Part shown: one piece after another, positions 53,415 through 63,476 of the stretch | Layout: each line of letters starts with the position of its first letter | How positions within the stretch are numbered: position 1 is the first letter of the stretch | Assembly: GCA_947499725.1 (NCBI GenBank) | Contig: CANMPK010000001.1 | Coordinates: 372,001-436,000, forward strand | Direction of reading: 5' to 3' | DNA length: 64,000 nucleotides | Source: an uncultured Paracoccaceae bacterium | GTDB lineage: Bacteria; Pseudomonadota; Alphaproteobacteria; Rhodobacterales; Rhodobacteraceae | Position numbers and translations under genes: made by a program | Notes under the pieces: generated by a model | The model's input: only the letters and a program-made list of their open reading frames with translations | Databases searched by the model: none | Told to the model about the DNA's origin: nothing

Positions 53415-55586
53415 TTAGTCTGCGTGTGTGAGCTTTGGCACATCACTCGCGCCAGCTGAGCCACGCCCAGAGAGGGACGGGTTTTCCATAAAGAAGCGGT
53501 GGCAATTAAAGGCAAATTCGCCTTCTGGCACTTCGGCGCGCACGAAACCACCGTCGGGTGACATGGTCCAACTTTGGGCCACATCTGCAAGGTTTGCGGT
53601 CATGATTTGGCTAACAATCTGCGCTTTGACGGTTTTGTTTGTGATTTCCACCAGTGTTTCCACGCGGCGGTTTAGGTTGCGGCTCATCCAGTCGGCGGAT
53701 GAGATATAAACCTTGGCCTGATTGCTGGGCAGGCCGTGGCCATTGCCAAAACAAGCGATGCGGCTGTGTTCTAGGAACCGGCCCACGATGGATTTGACGC
53801 GGATGTTTTCAGACAGGCCTTTGATGCCCGGACGCAGGCCACAAATGCCGCGCACCACGAGGCTGATCTTCACCCCGTCTTGGCTGGCTTTGTAGAGCGC
53901 GTCGATCACCTCTGGTTCGATCAGAGAGTTCATCTTGGCCCAGATTTCGGCTGGACGACCTGCTTTGGCGTGTTCTGCCTCGGCTTTGATCATCTCGATC
54001 AGTTTGGGCTTAAGCGAATGGGGTGAGATCGACAGGTTCTCAAGGCTCTCTGGGTGCACATAGCCGGAAAGGTAATTGAAGACCTTGGTCGCGTCGCGTC
54101 CCAGAGCATCGTCACAGGTGAAGAAGCTGAGGTCGGTATAGATTTTTGCCGTGATCGGGTGGTAGTTGCCCGTGCCGTAGTGGGTGTAGGTGACCAACCG
54201 GTCGCCCTCGCGGCGCACGACTGTGGAAATCTTGGCGTGGGTTTTCCAATCGGTGAACCCATACACCACATGCGCGCCAGAGCGTTCCAAGCGGCGGGAC
54301 TGGCGAATGTTGGCGGCCTCGTCAAAGCGGGCTTTCAACTCGACCAGCGCGGTGACAGATTTGCCGTCTTCTGCCGCTTCACAGAGGGCTTCCACGATCG
54401 GAGAGTTCTTAGATGTGCGGTAAAGCGTTTGCTTGATCGCAACCACATTGGGATCACGCGCGGCCTGCTGTAGGAAGCGCACCACCATATCGAAAGTCTC
54501 GTATGGGTGGTGTAGCAGCATATCCTTTTGCTTGATCGCCGCGAACATATCGCCGTGGTGATCTTGCACGCGTTCAGGCACGCGCGGGGCAAAGGACGGC
54601 CACAGCAGGTCTGGGCGTTCGTCCAGAACCAGCTCTTTCAGATCAGCGATGCCGATCATGCCGTCGATCTCGACCACTTCATCACCGCGCACGTGCAGCT
54701 CGCTCATGATCAGGGTTTTCAGCCCTTTTGGCGCATTGGCGGACATCTTCATGCGCACCACTTCGCCGCGGCGGCGGCGTTTTAGGGCGACTTCGAACTC
54801 GCGCACCAGATCTTCGGCTTCTTCTTCCACTTCCAGATCGCTGTCACGCAGCACGCGGAAGGTACAATGGCCTTTGGCCTTGTAGCCCGGGAAGAGGCTG
54901 TCCAGATGCAGTAGCAGCAGCTCTTCAAGCGGTAGATAACGCAATTCGCCATTGTCAGACGGCAGGGCCACAAAGCGGTCAATCTGCTGGGGGATTGGCA
55001 GAAGGGCCTGTAGGGTTTTGTTGTTCTTTTTGCGCACCAGTTCCAGCGCCAGCGAGTAGCCGGTGTTTGGAATGAAAGGGAAGGGGTGTGCAGGGTCAAT
55101 CGCCAGAGGCGAGAGAACCGGAAAGACTTTGTTGAGGAAGACATCCTTTAGGTATGACTTATCTTCTTTGGTGACGTCTTCATGCGCGAGGATTTTGATG
55201 TTCTGCGCTTCCATCTCGTCTTTGAGCAGTCGGAAAATGCGTTGCTGCGACATCATCAGGCTGCGCGCATCAGCGTTGATCAGCACAAGCTGTTCTGATG
55301 GCGTAAGCCCATCAAGGCCCGGCACCACGTTACCTTCGCGCGCAAGTTCACGCAGGCCAGCCACGCGGACGGTGTAAAATTCGTCCAAGTTGGCCGCAGA
55401 GATCGACAGAAAGCGCAGGCGTTCCAGCAAAGGCACGCGTTTGTTTTCAGCCTCTTCCAGAACCCGCCAGTTAAAGCTCAGCCAGCTGAGTTCGCGGTTA
55501 TAGAAACGGGATGGGCCGGAGAAATCCACGTCGGTCATTTCGACCGGCGCTGGGAAATCGTGCTTTAGAAAGTCTGCGTTCGTCAT
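53415..55586 (-). CDS. ppk1: polyphosphate kinase 1
   Basis: A 723-residue PPK1 that makes polyphosphate from ATP reversibly. Phospholipase-D-like catalytic motifs are present: KTHAKISTVVRRE with the autophosphorylated His, GTGNYHP and the later LVEITNKTV region. It starts YNRELSWLSFNWRVLEEA after a short leader, a family hallmark. Together with ppx it forms the polyphosphate pair. No Pho-box was recognised upstream. Confidence 0.96.
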   Translation of the reverse strand: MTNADFLKHDFPAPVEMTDVDFSGPSRFYNRELSWLSFNWRVLEEAENKRVPLLERLRFLSISAANLDEFYTVRVAGLRELAREGNVVPGLDGLTPSEQLVLINADARSLMMSQQRIFRLLKDEMEAQNIKILAHEDVTKEDKSYLKDVFLNKVFPVLSPLAIDPAHPFPFIPNTGYSLALELVRKKNNKTLQALLPIPQQIDRFVALPSDNGELRYLPLEELLLLHLDSLFPGYKAKGHCTFRVLRDSDLEVEEEAEDLVREFEVALKRRRRGEVVRMKMSANAPKGLKTLIMSELHVRGDEVVEIDGMIGIADLKELVLDERPDLLWPSFAPRVPERVQDHHGDMFAAIKQKDMLLHHPYETFDMVVRFLQQAARDPNVVAIKQTLYRTSKNSPIVEALCEAAEDGKSVTALVELKARFDEAANIRQSRRLERSGAHVVYGFTDWKTHAKISTVVRREGDRLVTYTHYGTGNYHPITAKIYTDLSFFTCDDALGRDATKVFNYLSGYVHPESLENLSISPHSLKPKLIEMIKAEAEHAKAGRPAEIWAKMNSLIEPEVIDALYKASQDGVKISLVVRGICGLRPGIKGLSENIRVKSIVGRFLEHSRIACFGNGHGLPSNQAKVYISSADWMSRNLNRRVETLVEITNKTVKAQIVSQIMTANLADVAQSWTMSPDGGFVRAEVPEGEFAFNCHRFFMENPSLSGRGSAGASDVPKLTHAD

Positions 55587-55737
55587 GGGCCTGCATATGC
55601 CATTCTACGGTAACGGGAAGATGACACTATTTCTCGCCTTGGAAAAGAAGTCCAGAGGGCGAGGATAAATAGAATTTGTAAAGATTTGCGCAGGGTTGGG
55701 CGGTGTTGTTGAAGAATGCAGCTTCGTGAGCGCGGCT

Positions 55738-56409
55738 TCAGGTTTCTTTCTTCAAAAACTTGCTGGCAAAGGCGCGGGTGATGGGCTTTTTCTGCGCCAA
55801 AGAGGCCGTGTCTAAAGCGGCCACAAGCTCACGCGCCGAGGCATAGCTGCGGTCGATCTGTTTGACGAGATAGGGGATGGTGTCAGGGGTTGGCACCAGT
55901 TGGCGGTCAGCAAAGAGCTTGCCCAGTAGAACTGTCAAAAGCGTGTCGTCTGGTTCGTTTAGTGTAGCGGTTGTGGTGCCCTGCATACGGCTGGCGAGAT
56001 CGGGCAGGGTCAGCCCCCAGTGTTTGGGATCAGAGATGCCAGTGACCAGCAGAGAATGCCCCTCGGCCAATGTGAGGTTGTGCAGATGGAACAGAGCGGC
56101 TTGCGCGTCTGGATCGTCTGCAATCACCGGCACGTTTTCTACGGCAACAGGGCCTGTGGCCAGCGCGGGAATATCGGTGCGGGTGAGGTTCTTGGCAGAT
56201 ACGATTTGCGCGTTGCTGATCGCGGCCCACACATGGGTGAGATGGGTTTTGCCGCTGCCGGCTGGGCCTGCGATTGCCAATTTGTTGCCGGCCCAGTTGG
56301 GCCAGCTTTCGACCATCCCCAATGCCATCGCATTGGCAGAGGTTACAAAGTAGTCGTCCCGCCCCAGTGCGGCGCGCACGGGCAAATCTAAGCTGAGTTG
56401 TTCTGCCAT
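55738..56409 (-). CDS. hdaA: HdaA-type DnaA regulator
   Basis: A 223-residue AAA+ protein of the DnaA/Hda family lacking the DNA-binding domain IV. Walker A is LAIAGPAGSGKTHLTHVW; the sensor/arginine-finger region contains ASRMQGTTTATL. In alphaproteobacteria HdaA promotes DnaA-ATP hydrolysis together with the sliding clamp; the QLSLDL start is a clamp-binding motif. Its start lies two bases from the AI-2E transporter stop. Confidence 0.92.
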   Translation of the reverse strand: MAEQLSLDLPVRAALGRDDYFVTSANAMALGMVESWPNWAGNKLAIAGPAGSGKTHLTHVWAAISNAQIVSAKNLTRTDIPALATGPVAVENVPVIADDPDAQAALFHLHNLTLAEGHSLLVTGISDPKHWGLTLPDLASRMQGTTTATLNEPDDTLLTVLLGKLFADRQLVPTPDTIPYLVKQIDRSYASARELVAALDTASLAQKKPITRAFASKFLKKET

Positions 56410-56411
56410 GG

Positions 56412-57479
56412 TTAGTCTTCTTCGCGCCCCGCGTGGCCTTTGTAAAGGCGCGAGATTTTATATTGCTCGGCTGCATAGCGCACCAAGACACCGATAGAGG
56501 CTGCAACAGGTACGGCGACTAGCATCCCCACAAAGCCGAAGAGCGTGCCGAAGATAGATAGGGCGAAGAGCAACCACACAGGGTGCAAGCCAACAGAGCT
56601 GCCGACCAGCTTTGGCGTGAGTACATTGCCTTCGATCACCTGACCGATGGCAAAGATGATGCCCACAAGGCCAATCGACAGCCAGTCGCCCCAGAATTGG
56701 AACAGCGCAAGGCCAACAGCCAAAGCGCCGCCCACCAGCGCGCCCACATAGGGGATAAAGGTGATCAGGCCCGCAAGGAAACCAACCACCAGACCGAATT
56801 GAAGACCAACCAGCATCAGGGCCACCGCATAGTAGGTGCCCAGCACAAGACACACAGTGCCCATGCCGCGTACAAAGCTGGCCAGTGTTTGATCGATCTG
56901 CCCAGCTAAGCGACGCACGACAGGGGCGTGGTCGCGTGGCAGAAGCTCATCAATGCGGGCGATCATGTTGTCCCAGTCCAGCAGCAGATAAAACGCCACA
57001 ACGGGCACAATCACCAAGAGCATCAGAACATTCAGCAAAGAGGCCGCAGAGGTTAGGGCCGTTTGCAGTAGCGCGCCGCCTTTCTCTTTCACCTGCTCGC
57101 CAATGCCGGACAGTGTTTGAGACACTGTGCTGCCGGGCTCTAGAAGCTGCGGGAAACGTTCGACAAGGAAGGCTTGCAAGTCCGAAGCGAGTTGTGGGGC
57201 GGTTTGGATCAAGCTGGTCGCCTGCTGCACAAGGGTTGGCACAACCGCCAAGACCATCACCACAAAGATGACCAAGGCAACGACAGTGATCAACGTTGTG
57301 GCAGCGACGCGGCTAAGGCCCATAGCCTCTAGGCGGTCTGCCACAGGATCAAGGAAGTAAGCAATTGCGCCGCCAAGGATAAAGGGCAGGATCACATCGC
57401 CCATAAACCAAAGGGCTGCGAAGAATATCAGGGTGGAAATACCCCAGTATTTTGCTTGGTCCTGAATTGGAAGTGCCAT
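56412..57479 (-). CDS. AI-2E family permease
   Basis: A 355-residue protein with about seven or eight membrane helices, beginning QAKYWGISTLIFFAALW and containing IPVVAFYLLLDWDNMIARI and FLAGLITFIPYVGALVGG. The family includes TqsA and PerM; many members' cargo is unknown, so an autoinducer role is not implied. It is the first gene of the likely AI-2E-hdaA transcript. Confidence 0.9.
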   Translation of the reverse strand: MALPIQDQAKYWGISTLIFFAALWFMGDVILPFILGGAIAYFLDPVADRLEAMGLSRVAATTLITVVALVIFVVMVLAVVPTLVQQATSLIQTAPQLASDLQAFLVERFPQLLEPGSTVSQTLSGIGEQVKEKGGALLQTALTSAASLLNVLMLLVIVPVVAFYLLLDWDNMIARIDELLPRDHAPVVRRLAGQIDQTLASFVRGMGTVCLVLGTYYAVALMLVGLQFGLVVGFLAGLITFIPYVGALVGGALAVGLALFQFWGDWLSIGLVGIIFAIGQVIEGNVLTPKLVGSSVGLHPVWLLFALSIFGTLFGFVGMLVAVPVAASIGVLVRYAAEQYKISRLYKGHAGREED

Positions 57480-57601
57480 GTCTGCCCCCTGATCGCCGAT
57501 GCGTATTCTTCCTTATCACATGGCGTATGGGCAGGGCTAACGCAAGATGGCGTGCCTTGGATTTCTGTGCGAAACCCATCAGCGCGCCATCTTAGGTGGT
57601 T

Positions 57602-58114
57602 TTAGCAGCTTGGGCGGGTGCCCGGCAGCAAGACTTTGTCGATCACATGGATCACGCCATTGTCGGCTTTGATGTCGGCAATAATGACATTGGCCATCTC
57701 ACCTGTGCCGTCGCTGATCATCACGTCAGAGTGGCTCTTGGTGATGCATAGGCGCTCTGATGCGAGGATCGGTTTGAAATAGTTAGAGCCGGCAGGGATT
57801 TGGCTGGCAGTCAGATTGCGGTCATCTACGTGGTACAGCAGGACATTGGTCAACTGATCTTTGTTTTCTGGCTTAAGCAGCGTTTCCACTGTTCCCTCTG
57901 GCAAAGCAGCAAAGGCGTCATTCACAGGCGCATAGACGGTGAATGGACCCGGGCCTTGCAGTGTTTCAACGAGGCCAGCGGCACCCACAGCAGCAACGAG
58001 TGTCGAGAAACGATCGTCCCCTGCAGCGATGTCAACGATGGTCCCAGCCGAAACTGCGGACGAGCTTATTGCGGCGGCCACACAGGTGGCCGCAAGTGTT
58101 TTTGCGAACGTCAT
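57602..58114 (-). CDS. secreted fasciclin-domain protein
   Basis: A 170-residue protein: signal peptide (about 1-23: MTFAKTLAATCVAAAISSSA) and one FAS1 domain with the H1 motif FTVYAPVNDAFAALPEGTVETLL and the H2 region VIHVIDKVLLP. The start ATG is preceded by AGAGAGGA. Two cysteines remain in the mature protein. FAS1 domains serve in adhesion; the role here is unknown. It is divergent from proS. Confidence 0.93.
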   Translation of the reverse strand: MTFAKTLAATCVAAAISSSAVSAGTIVDIAAGDDRFSTLVAAVGAAGLVETLQGPGPFTVYAPVNDAFAALPEGTVETLLKPENKDQLTNVLLYHVDDRNLTASQIPAGSNYFKPILASERLCITKSHSDVMISDGTGEMANVIIADIKADNGVIHVIDKVLLPGTRPSC

Positions 58115-58295
58115 GATTTTTTCCTCTCTGGTGACGGGCCTTTCTGTGGCGCGTCTACAAAAGGTTACGCAAAGACTGCGGGATTGGATCAAAAATTGTG
58201 GAAAGCTTAGGAAAACCAAGGTCTCTCGCTCTTGCGAGTAAGCCCGCAAAGCCCTAAACGAAGAGCAATCGAAGCACTTGACCTATGGAGCCGTA

Positions 58296-59633
58296 ATGCG
58301 CCTCTCTCGTTATTTTTTGCCAGTTCTGAAGGAAACCCCATCAGAGGCACAGATCGTTAGCCACCGCTATATGCTGCGCGCTGGGCTGATCAAACAATCG
58401 AGCGCAGGGATCTATTCTTGGTTGCCGCTGGGTTTCAAAGTGCTGCGCAAGCTGGAAAACATCGTTCACGAAGAACAGCAGCGCGTGGGCCATTTGCCAA
58501 TGCTGATGCCAACGCTGCAATCAGCAGACCTTTGGCGCGAAAGCGGTCGTTACGATGGTTACGGCGAAGAGATGCTACGCATGAAGGATCGTCATGATCG
58601 CGATATGCTTTTCTCTCCGACTGCGGAAGAGATGTTTACGGATGTGTTCCGCAGCCATGTGCGCTCTTACAAAGATCTGCCTTTGACGCTTTACCAAGTG
58701 CAGTGGAAATTCCGCGATGAGATCCGTCCGCGTTTTGGCGTGATGCGTGGCCGCGAATTCCTGATGAAGGATGGCTATAACTTTGATCTGACCAAAGAAG
58801 ACGCGTTGCATGCCTATAACCGTCACTTGGTGAGTTATCTGCGCACCTACGAACGTATGGGGCTTCAAGCGATCCCAATGCGTGCGGATTCTGGTCCGAT
58901 TGGTGGGGATTACACCCATGAATTCTTGGTTCTGGCGGACACCGGCGAGTCTGAAGTGTTCTATGACTCCGAGATCACTGACCTGAGCTTTGGCGACCGT
59001 GAGATCGATTATACTGATCATGCAGAGTGCAAAGCCGTGTTGGAAGAGTTCACTGGCCGCTATGCGCGTACAGATGAAACCCATGACGAAGCGCTGTTTA
59101 ACGAGGTGCCAGAAGAGCGTCGCCGCACGGCGCGTGGTATTGAAGTTGGGCAGATCTTCTACTTTGGCACGCAGTATTCCGAAAAGATGGGCGCAACTGT
59201 GCAGGATCAGGATGGGAAAAACCAACCTGTGCACATGGGCTCACACGGTATTGGCGTGTCTCGTTTGCTGGGCGCGATCATCGAAGCCTCGCATGACGAC
59301 AAGGGTATCATCTGGCCAGAGGGCGTGACCCCGTTCCACGTTGGCATCGTGAACCTGAAACAGGGCGACGACGAAGCGGATGCGGCGTGTGAAGCGCTGG
59401 AGAAGAGCTTTGAGGCGCTGGGCCTTGAGCCTCTGTATGACGACCGCAAAGAACGCGCGGGCGGTAAATTTGCGACGATGGATCTGATTGGTTTGCCTTG
59501 GCGTATTACCGTTGGTCCACGCGGTTTGAAAAACGGTGTGGTCGAAGTGACTTGCCGCCGCACGGGCGAAAGCGAAGAATTGCCGCCAGAAGCAGCGGTT
59601 GAGAAAATCGCCGCGATCTACGCTGGTTTGTGA
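58296..59633 (+). CDS. proS: prolyl-tRNA synthetase (short alphaproteobacterial type)
   Basis: A 445-residue class II synthetase charging tRNA-Pro. Motifs: [20 protein letters not shown] (motif 1), [20 protein letters not shown] (motif 2) and [17 protein letters not shown] (motif 3), plus a C-terminal anticodon domain. It lacks the large editing insertion of the long bacterial form, as usual in alphaproteobacteria. GGAG precedes the chosen ATG. Confidence 0.96.
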   Translation: MRLSRYFLPVLKETPSEAQIVSHRYMLRAGLIKQSSAGIYSWLPLGFKVLRKLENIVHEEQQRVGHLPMLMPTLQSADLWRESGRYDGYGEEMLRMKDRHDRDMLFSPTAEEMFTDVFRSHVRSYKDLPLTLYQVQWKFRDEIRPRFGVMRGREFLMKDGYNFDLTKEDALHAYNRHLVSYLRTYERMGLQAIPMRADSGPIGGDYTHEFLVLADTGESEVFYDSEITDLSFGDREIDYTDHAECKAVLEEFTGRYARTDETHDEALFNEVPEERRRTARGIEVGQIFYFGTQYSEKMGATVQDQDGKNQPVHMGSHGIGVSRLLGAIIEASHDDKGIIWPEGVTPFHVGIVNLKQGDDEADAACEALEKSFEALGLEPLYDDRKERAGGKFATMDLIGLPWRITVGPRGLKNGVVEVTCRRTGESEELPPEAAVEKIAAIYAGL

Positions 59634-59636
59634 TAG

Positions 59637-59664
59637 AAACCCCTGCAAACGCAGGGGTTTTTTC
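59637..59664 (+). terminator. terminator after proS
   Basis: AACCCCTGC and GCAGGGGTTTTTTC form a stem with a short AAAC loop and T-run, a few bases after the stop. Confidence 0.93.
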
Positions 59665-59699
59665 TTGGCCCCTCGATAAAATGATATGAGGGCGCGCAG

Positions 59700-60209
59700 A
59701 TGATCGCACGTGTTTTGACATTGGCTGGCGGCCTGAGCGGCGCGGCTGGGCTGTCGCAATATCCTGAATTCTCGCAGCAATATGCGCAGCGTTTGGGTGG
59801 CGCGGTGGATGAGCTGCATCAGTTCGTGGCTGACTTTGATGCTGATGCAGCAAGCGTGGGCGCAAGCCGTGAAGAGGCGCTGACGCAATTGGCGCAGGGC
59901 GGGGCGATTGGCGAAGCGCGGGCTGAGACCATGACGACCACCATCGATCGCTATGAGCGTTTGAAATCTGCGCTGGATCAATTGGAGGGCGCTGGGCCGT
60001 TCACGCGGGCCTATAAGGCGGGTCACATCAATGATCCGGAAATCGTTAAGGCGGCATGGACGGCCTTTAAACCAGCGGTTCCTCTTAGTTTTGAAGGGCT
60101 TATCTTTACGGGCGTCGGCTTTTTAGGGGGCATTCTGGCCCTATCGCTGGTCTTTGGGCTTTTGAAGATGCTGTTTGGACGGCGAAAGCCTGCCGAAATG
60201 CAGGGCTAG
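59700..60209 (+). CDS. DUF2937 membrane protein
   Basis: A 169-residue protein with a hydrophobic N-terminal segment (about 1-17, VLTLAGGLSGAAGLS), a helical middle (GGAVDELHQFVADFDAD) and a second membrane helix (about 128-160). The layout corresponds to DUF2937, of unknown function. It precedes the lol genes on the same strand by about 70 bp. Confidence 0.72.
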   Translation: MIARVLTLAGGLSGAAGLSQYPEFSQQYAQRLGGAVDELHQFVADFDADAASVGASREEALTQLAQGGAIGEARAETMTTTIDRYERLKSALDQLEGAGPFTRAYKAGHINDPEIVKAAWTAFKPAVPLSFEGLIFTGVGFLGGILALSLVFGLLKMLFGRRKPAEMQG

Positions 60210-60282
60210 GGCAGGTTTACCTGAACTTGACCCAAGAGGCAGGCGTCCATAGGTTGCGCAAAACAGAGCAGGCGATTTATTG

Positions 60283-61566
60283 ATGACGAGCACAGCTCCT
60301 TTTTCGAAGTTTGAATGGATGATCGCATGGCGCTATTTGCGCGCTCGGCGGGCAGAAGGCGGGGTCAGTGTGATGACCTGGATCAGCCTGATCGGGATCA
60401 CCTTGGCAGTGTTTGCCTTGATCGCCACTTTGGCCGTAAGGTCCGGTTTTCGCACGGAATTTGTCGATACGATCCTTGGCTCTAACGCCCATGTGACGGT
60501 GTACCAAAGCGCAGAAGTGACGGCGCGGGGCAAGCTGGATCGGGCGATCCATGAGTATGAGGATATGGCTGAGCGTCTGCGAGCTGTGCCCGGTGTGACC
60601 CGCGCGGCGCCTTTGGTGAAGGGGCAGGTCATGAGCAATCTGCGCCAGCGTAATGCAGGCGTGGAAGTCTTTGGAATTACACTGGAAAACTTGAAAACCA
60701 TTCCGCGTGTGGCCCGTGCTGAAACGGCGCAAGGGGATATTGAGCGGTTCAATGATGGTATCGCAATTGGCTCTGGCGTTGCGCGTGAGCTTGGCGCGTC
60801 GGTTGGGGATCGCATCAAGCTGATTTCCCCCAATGGGGTGAAAACGGCCTTTGGTACCAGCCCGCGTGTGAACAGCTATGAGGTTGTCTATGTCTTCACC
60901 GCTGGCCGCTATGATATTGATAAGACACGCGTTTACCTGCCGTTTGCGGAGGCCCAAAGCTATTTTAACGCAGAAGGCACGGCCACTGAAATCGAAGTGA
61001 TGGTTGAAGAACCAGAGAAAGTGGACGAGATCGCGCTTGACCTGATCCGAGCAGGCGGGGAGCGGTCTTTGATCTGGACATGGCGCGATGCCTCTGGCGG
61101 GTTCTTGCGGGCGCTTGAGATCGAGGACAATGTGATGTTCATCATCCTGTCCATTCTCGTGCTGATCGCCGCGATGAATATCGTTAGTGGATTGATTATG
61201 CTTGTGAAAAACAAGGGGCGTGACATCGGTATTTTGCGCACCATGGGGCTGACAGAAGGATCGGTTTTGCGGGTGTTCTTTATCTGTGGCGCTTTTACCG
61301 GGATTATCGGAACTGCGCTTGGTGTTGTGTTTGGTTGCTTGTTTGCGATCTATATCGATCAGATTTTCTCTTTCGTGAATTTCTTTGCGGGAGGCGGCGT
61401 TTGGGATCCGGCTGTGCGGGGGATTTATCAATTGCCTGCGGAGTTGCGACTTGAAGATGTTTTGTCAGCAGTGGGATTGAGCCTTGGACTGTCTTTTGTG
61501 GTCACGATTTTCCCCGCGCGGCGTGCGGCGCGGATGAACCCTGTAGAGGCGCTGCGCTATGAGTGA
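60283..61566 (+). CDS. lipoprotein-releasing ABC transporter permease (LolC/LolE type)
   Basis: A 427-residue permease with one N-terminal membrane helix ([21 protein letters not shown]), a large periplasmic domain and three C-terminal helices ending with the MacB/FtsX domain and the [18 protein letters not shown] coupling region. Only one permease gene is adjacent to lolD, so the complex may use a single hybrid LolC/E chain, or the partner lies elsewhere. The lolD start overlaps its end by eight bases. Confidence 0.9.
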   Translation: MTSTAPFSKFEWMIAWRYLRARRAEGGVSVMTWISLIGITLAVFALIATLAVRSGFRTEFVDTILGSNAHVTVYQSAEVTARGKLDRAIHEYEDMAERLRAVPGVTRAAPLVKGQVMSNLRQRNAGVEVFGITLENLKTIPRVARAETAQGDIERFNDGIAIGSGVARELGASVGDRIKLISPNGVKTAFGTSPRVNSYEVVYVFTAGRYDIDKTRVYLPFAEAQSYFNAEGTATEIEVMVEEPEKVDEIALDLIRAGGERSLIWTWRDASGGFLRALEIEDNVMFIILSILVLIAAMNIVSGLIMLVKNKGRDIGILRTMGLTEGSVLRVFFICGAFTGIIGTALGVVFGCLFAIYIDQIFSFVNFFAGGGVWDPAVRGIYQLPAELRLEDVLSAVGLSLGLSFVVTIFPARRAARMNPVEALRYE

Positions 61567-62239
61567 TGTTTTAAAACTGACCGGCATTACAAAGGCTTAC
61601 AACGAAGGTAAGCCAAACGAGGTCAACGTACTGCGCGGCTGTGATCTGACGCTGGCTGAGGGTGAAGTTGTGGCGCTTGTGGCGCCGTCTGGTTCTGGGA
61701 AATCTACCCTGCTGCATATGGCGGGTTTGCTGGATACGCCGGATGCGGGCAGCGTGGAAATTGGCGGCCAAGATATGACGGGTCGGTCGGATCGCCGCCG
61801 CACGATCACCCGTCGTCAGGACGTGGGGTTTGTCTATCAGTTCCACCATTTGTTGCCTGAATTCAGCGCGTTAGAGAATATCATATTGCCGCAAATGGCC
61901 AATGGTGTGAGCAAGAAAATGGCTGAAGAACGCGCCATGCATTTGCTTGGTACGGTTGGCGTAGATGAGCGTGCGAGCCATCGTCCGGCGGCTTTGTCGG
62001 GGGGGGAGCAGCAGCGTGTGGCCTTCTGCAGAGCCTTGGCAAATAGCCCGAAAATTCTGTTGGCGGATGAACCAACAGGCAACCTTGATCCGGGCACGTC
62101 TGACAAGGTGTTTGAAGCGCTGATGGCGCTGGTGCGGGGCACGGGATTGTCGGCTTTGATCGCCACCCACAACCTTGAACTGGCCGCGCGGATGGACCGT
62201 GTGGTGCGGCTTGAGGACGGTCAGTTAACTTCTGAGTAA
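61559..62239 (+). CDS. lolD: lipoprotein-releasing ABC transporter ATPase
   Basis: A 226-residue ABC ATPase energising release of lipoproteins from the inner membrane. Walker A is [12 protein letters not shown] (with Ala replacing the usual first Gly), the Q-loop is [11 protein letters not shown], the signature LSGGEQQR and Walker [12 protein letters not shown]. The final codons (LTSE and the stop) lie within the repeat that starts at 62225. Confidence 0.95.
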   Translation: MSDVLKLTGITKAYNEGKPNEVNVLRGCDLTLAEGEVVALVAPSGSGKSTLLHMAGLLDTPDAGSVEIGGQDMTGRSDRRRTITRRQDVGFVYQFHHLLPEFSALENIILPQMANGVSKKMAEERAMHLLGTVGVDERASHRPAALSGGEQQRVAFCRALANSPKILLADEPTGNLDPGTSDKVFEALMALVRGTGLSALIATHNLELAARMDRVVRLEDGQLTSE

Positions 62240-62279
62240 TGTGGCAATTCACCCCTTTGAGGGGCTGAAATGTACATTT
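62225..62279 (+). repeat. 55-bp palindromic dispersed repeat, copy B
   Basis: Begins TTAACTTCTGAGTAATGTGG, has a CCCCT/AGGGG hairpin and ends CTGAAATGTACATTT. The outer arms AATGTGGCAATTC and GAAATGTACATT are imperfect inverted partners. It contains the lolD stop codon and separates convergent genes; it matches copy A (39 bp, 37 identical) and copy C (55 bp, about 44 identical). Confidence 0.8.
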
Positions 62280-62297
62280 CGCCGGTTTGAGCCGGCC

Positions 62298-62756
62298 TTA
62301 AGGCGTTTGCGCCCCAATTTGGGTGATCCAAACGCCAAGCGCCATGACCGCGATTCCGGCAATGCGGGTCAGCGACAGGCTGTTGATCTGCGCGCCGAAT
62401 AATCCGAAGTGGTCGATCAGTGCGGCAGAGATCAACTGACCGAGCAACACAAAGAACACCGCGTTGCCCACGCCGAACTTTGGCGCGATCAATGTGATGG
62501 TGATGATGTAGAAGGCCATAAAGGCACCCGCGAGGAACACGTATTTGGGTGCCGAGGCGATCTGCGAAAGATGCTGGGCTTGACCAGAGGCCAGAACAAC
62601 GATCGCGCAGCTGAGCAGGGCGACGCAGAGCGTGACCGCGCTGGCCGCCAGACCTGAACCGATATGTTGTCCGAGGGCGGCGGAAAAACTGGCAAGCACG
62701 GGAATGCCGATACCGGCGATCAGCATGATCACTGCGTAAAGCGTGGTTTGCGGCAT
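62298..62756 (-). CDS. DMT-superfamily membrane protein (DUF606/YdcZ type)
   Basis: A 152-residue protein of about five membrane helices: LYAVIMLIAGIGIPVLASF, ASAVTLCVALLSCAIVVLAS, YVFLAGAFMAFYIITITL and a C-terminal ALGVWITQIG. The short half-size length and NAVFFVLLGQLISAALIDHFG motif match DUF606. These are thought to be transporters that act as dimers. Substrate unknown. Confidence 0.82.
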   Translation of the reverse strand: MPQTTLYAVIMLIAGIGIPVLASFSAALGQHIGSGLAASAVTLCVALLSCAIVVLASGQAQHLSQIASAPKYVFLAGAFMAFYIITITLIAPKFGVGNAVFFVLLGQLISAALIDHFGLFGAQINSLSLTRIAGIAVMALGVWITQIGAQTP

Positions 62757-62831
62757 GATGGTTTTCCTGAGCTTGGTTTCAGGATTGGACCTTCGGCAGC
62801 TTTAAGGGATGGGTCAAGCGTTTCGTTGGGT

Positions 62832-63446
62832 TTAGGTCCGCTCGGAACGGGCGCGGTAGGCGGCGGCTTTGGCGCGGTTGCCGCAGACTTCCATGCTGCA
62901 CCAGCGGCGTTTGCGGTTTTTGCTGACATCTCGGAAATAGAGCGAACATTCCGGCCCTTCGCAATTGCGCACATGGGCGAAGTCTGCCTCGGCGATCAAT
63001 TCGGCGCAGGCGGCAGCGATGCGGGGCAGAAGATCATCTACGGTTTGCAGGCTGTGTTTGCTTTCAACGGAGAACCCGCCTTCGGGGGTTGGGGAGAGGT
63101 GCAGTGTTTGCGCGCCTTGGGACATCAAAGTGTTTAGGTGCGCGATCATTGGGTGATCGGCTGGCACTGTGCCGGATTCGCTGGCCTGATGCACAAAGGC
63201 GCGGAACTCTTCGCGGAAAGCGCGGATGGTTTCGGCGGCTTGGGTCAACTGTTTTGACAGGCTTGGATGTCTGAGCGCGGTGATCTCTGTCTCTGTGGCG
63301 AGATCAGCGGCCACCATCCAATTTAGCAGATCGGCACCCGCGTTCAGCCATTCAAATTGCACCGCTTTGGGTTTTGCGATGGTGTTGATGAAATCCAAAG
63401 CAAGGCTGTCTGCAATCAAGAAGGGGGCGGGGCGTTGATCGGCCAT
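62832..63446 (-). CDS. CGNR zinc-finger transcriptional regulator
   Basis: A 204-residue protein with an N-terminal ABATE-type domain and a C-terminal CGNR zinc finger: CEGPECSLYFRDVSKN, then RRWCSMEVCGNRAKAAAYR. Four cysteines bind zinc and the CGNR helix contacts DNA. The gene is divergent from an exported hydrolase; two 31-bp operator-like repeats lie between them, so it probably controls both genes. Confidence 0.9.
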   Translation of the reverse strand: MADQRPAPFLIADSLALDFINTIAKPKAVQFEWLNAGADLLNWMVAADLATETEITALRHPSLSKQLTQAAETIRAFREEFRAFVHQASESGTVPADHPMIAHLNTLMSQGAQTLHLSPTPEGGFSVESKHSLQTVDDLLPRIAAACAELIAEADFAHVRNCEGPECSLYFRDVSKNRKRRWCSMEVCGNRAKAAAYRARSERT

Positions 63447-63476
63447 TTGGCTCTCCGGCTACGGTGATCTTATCTC

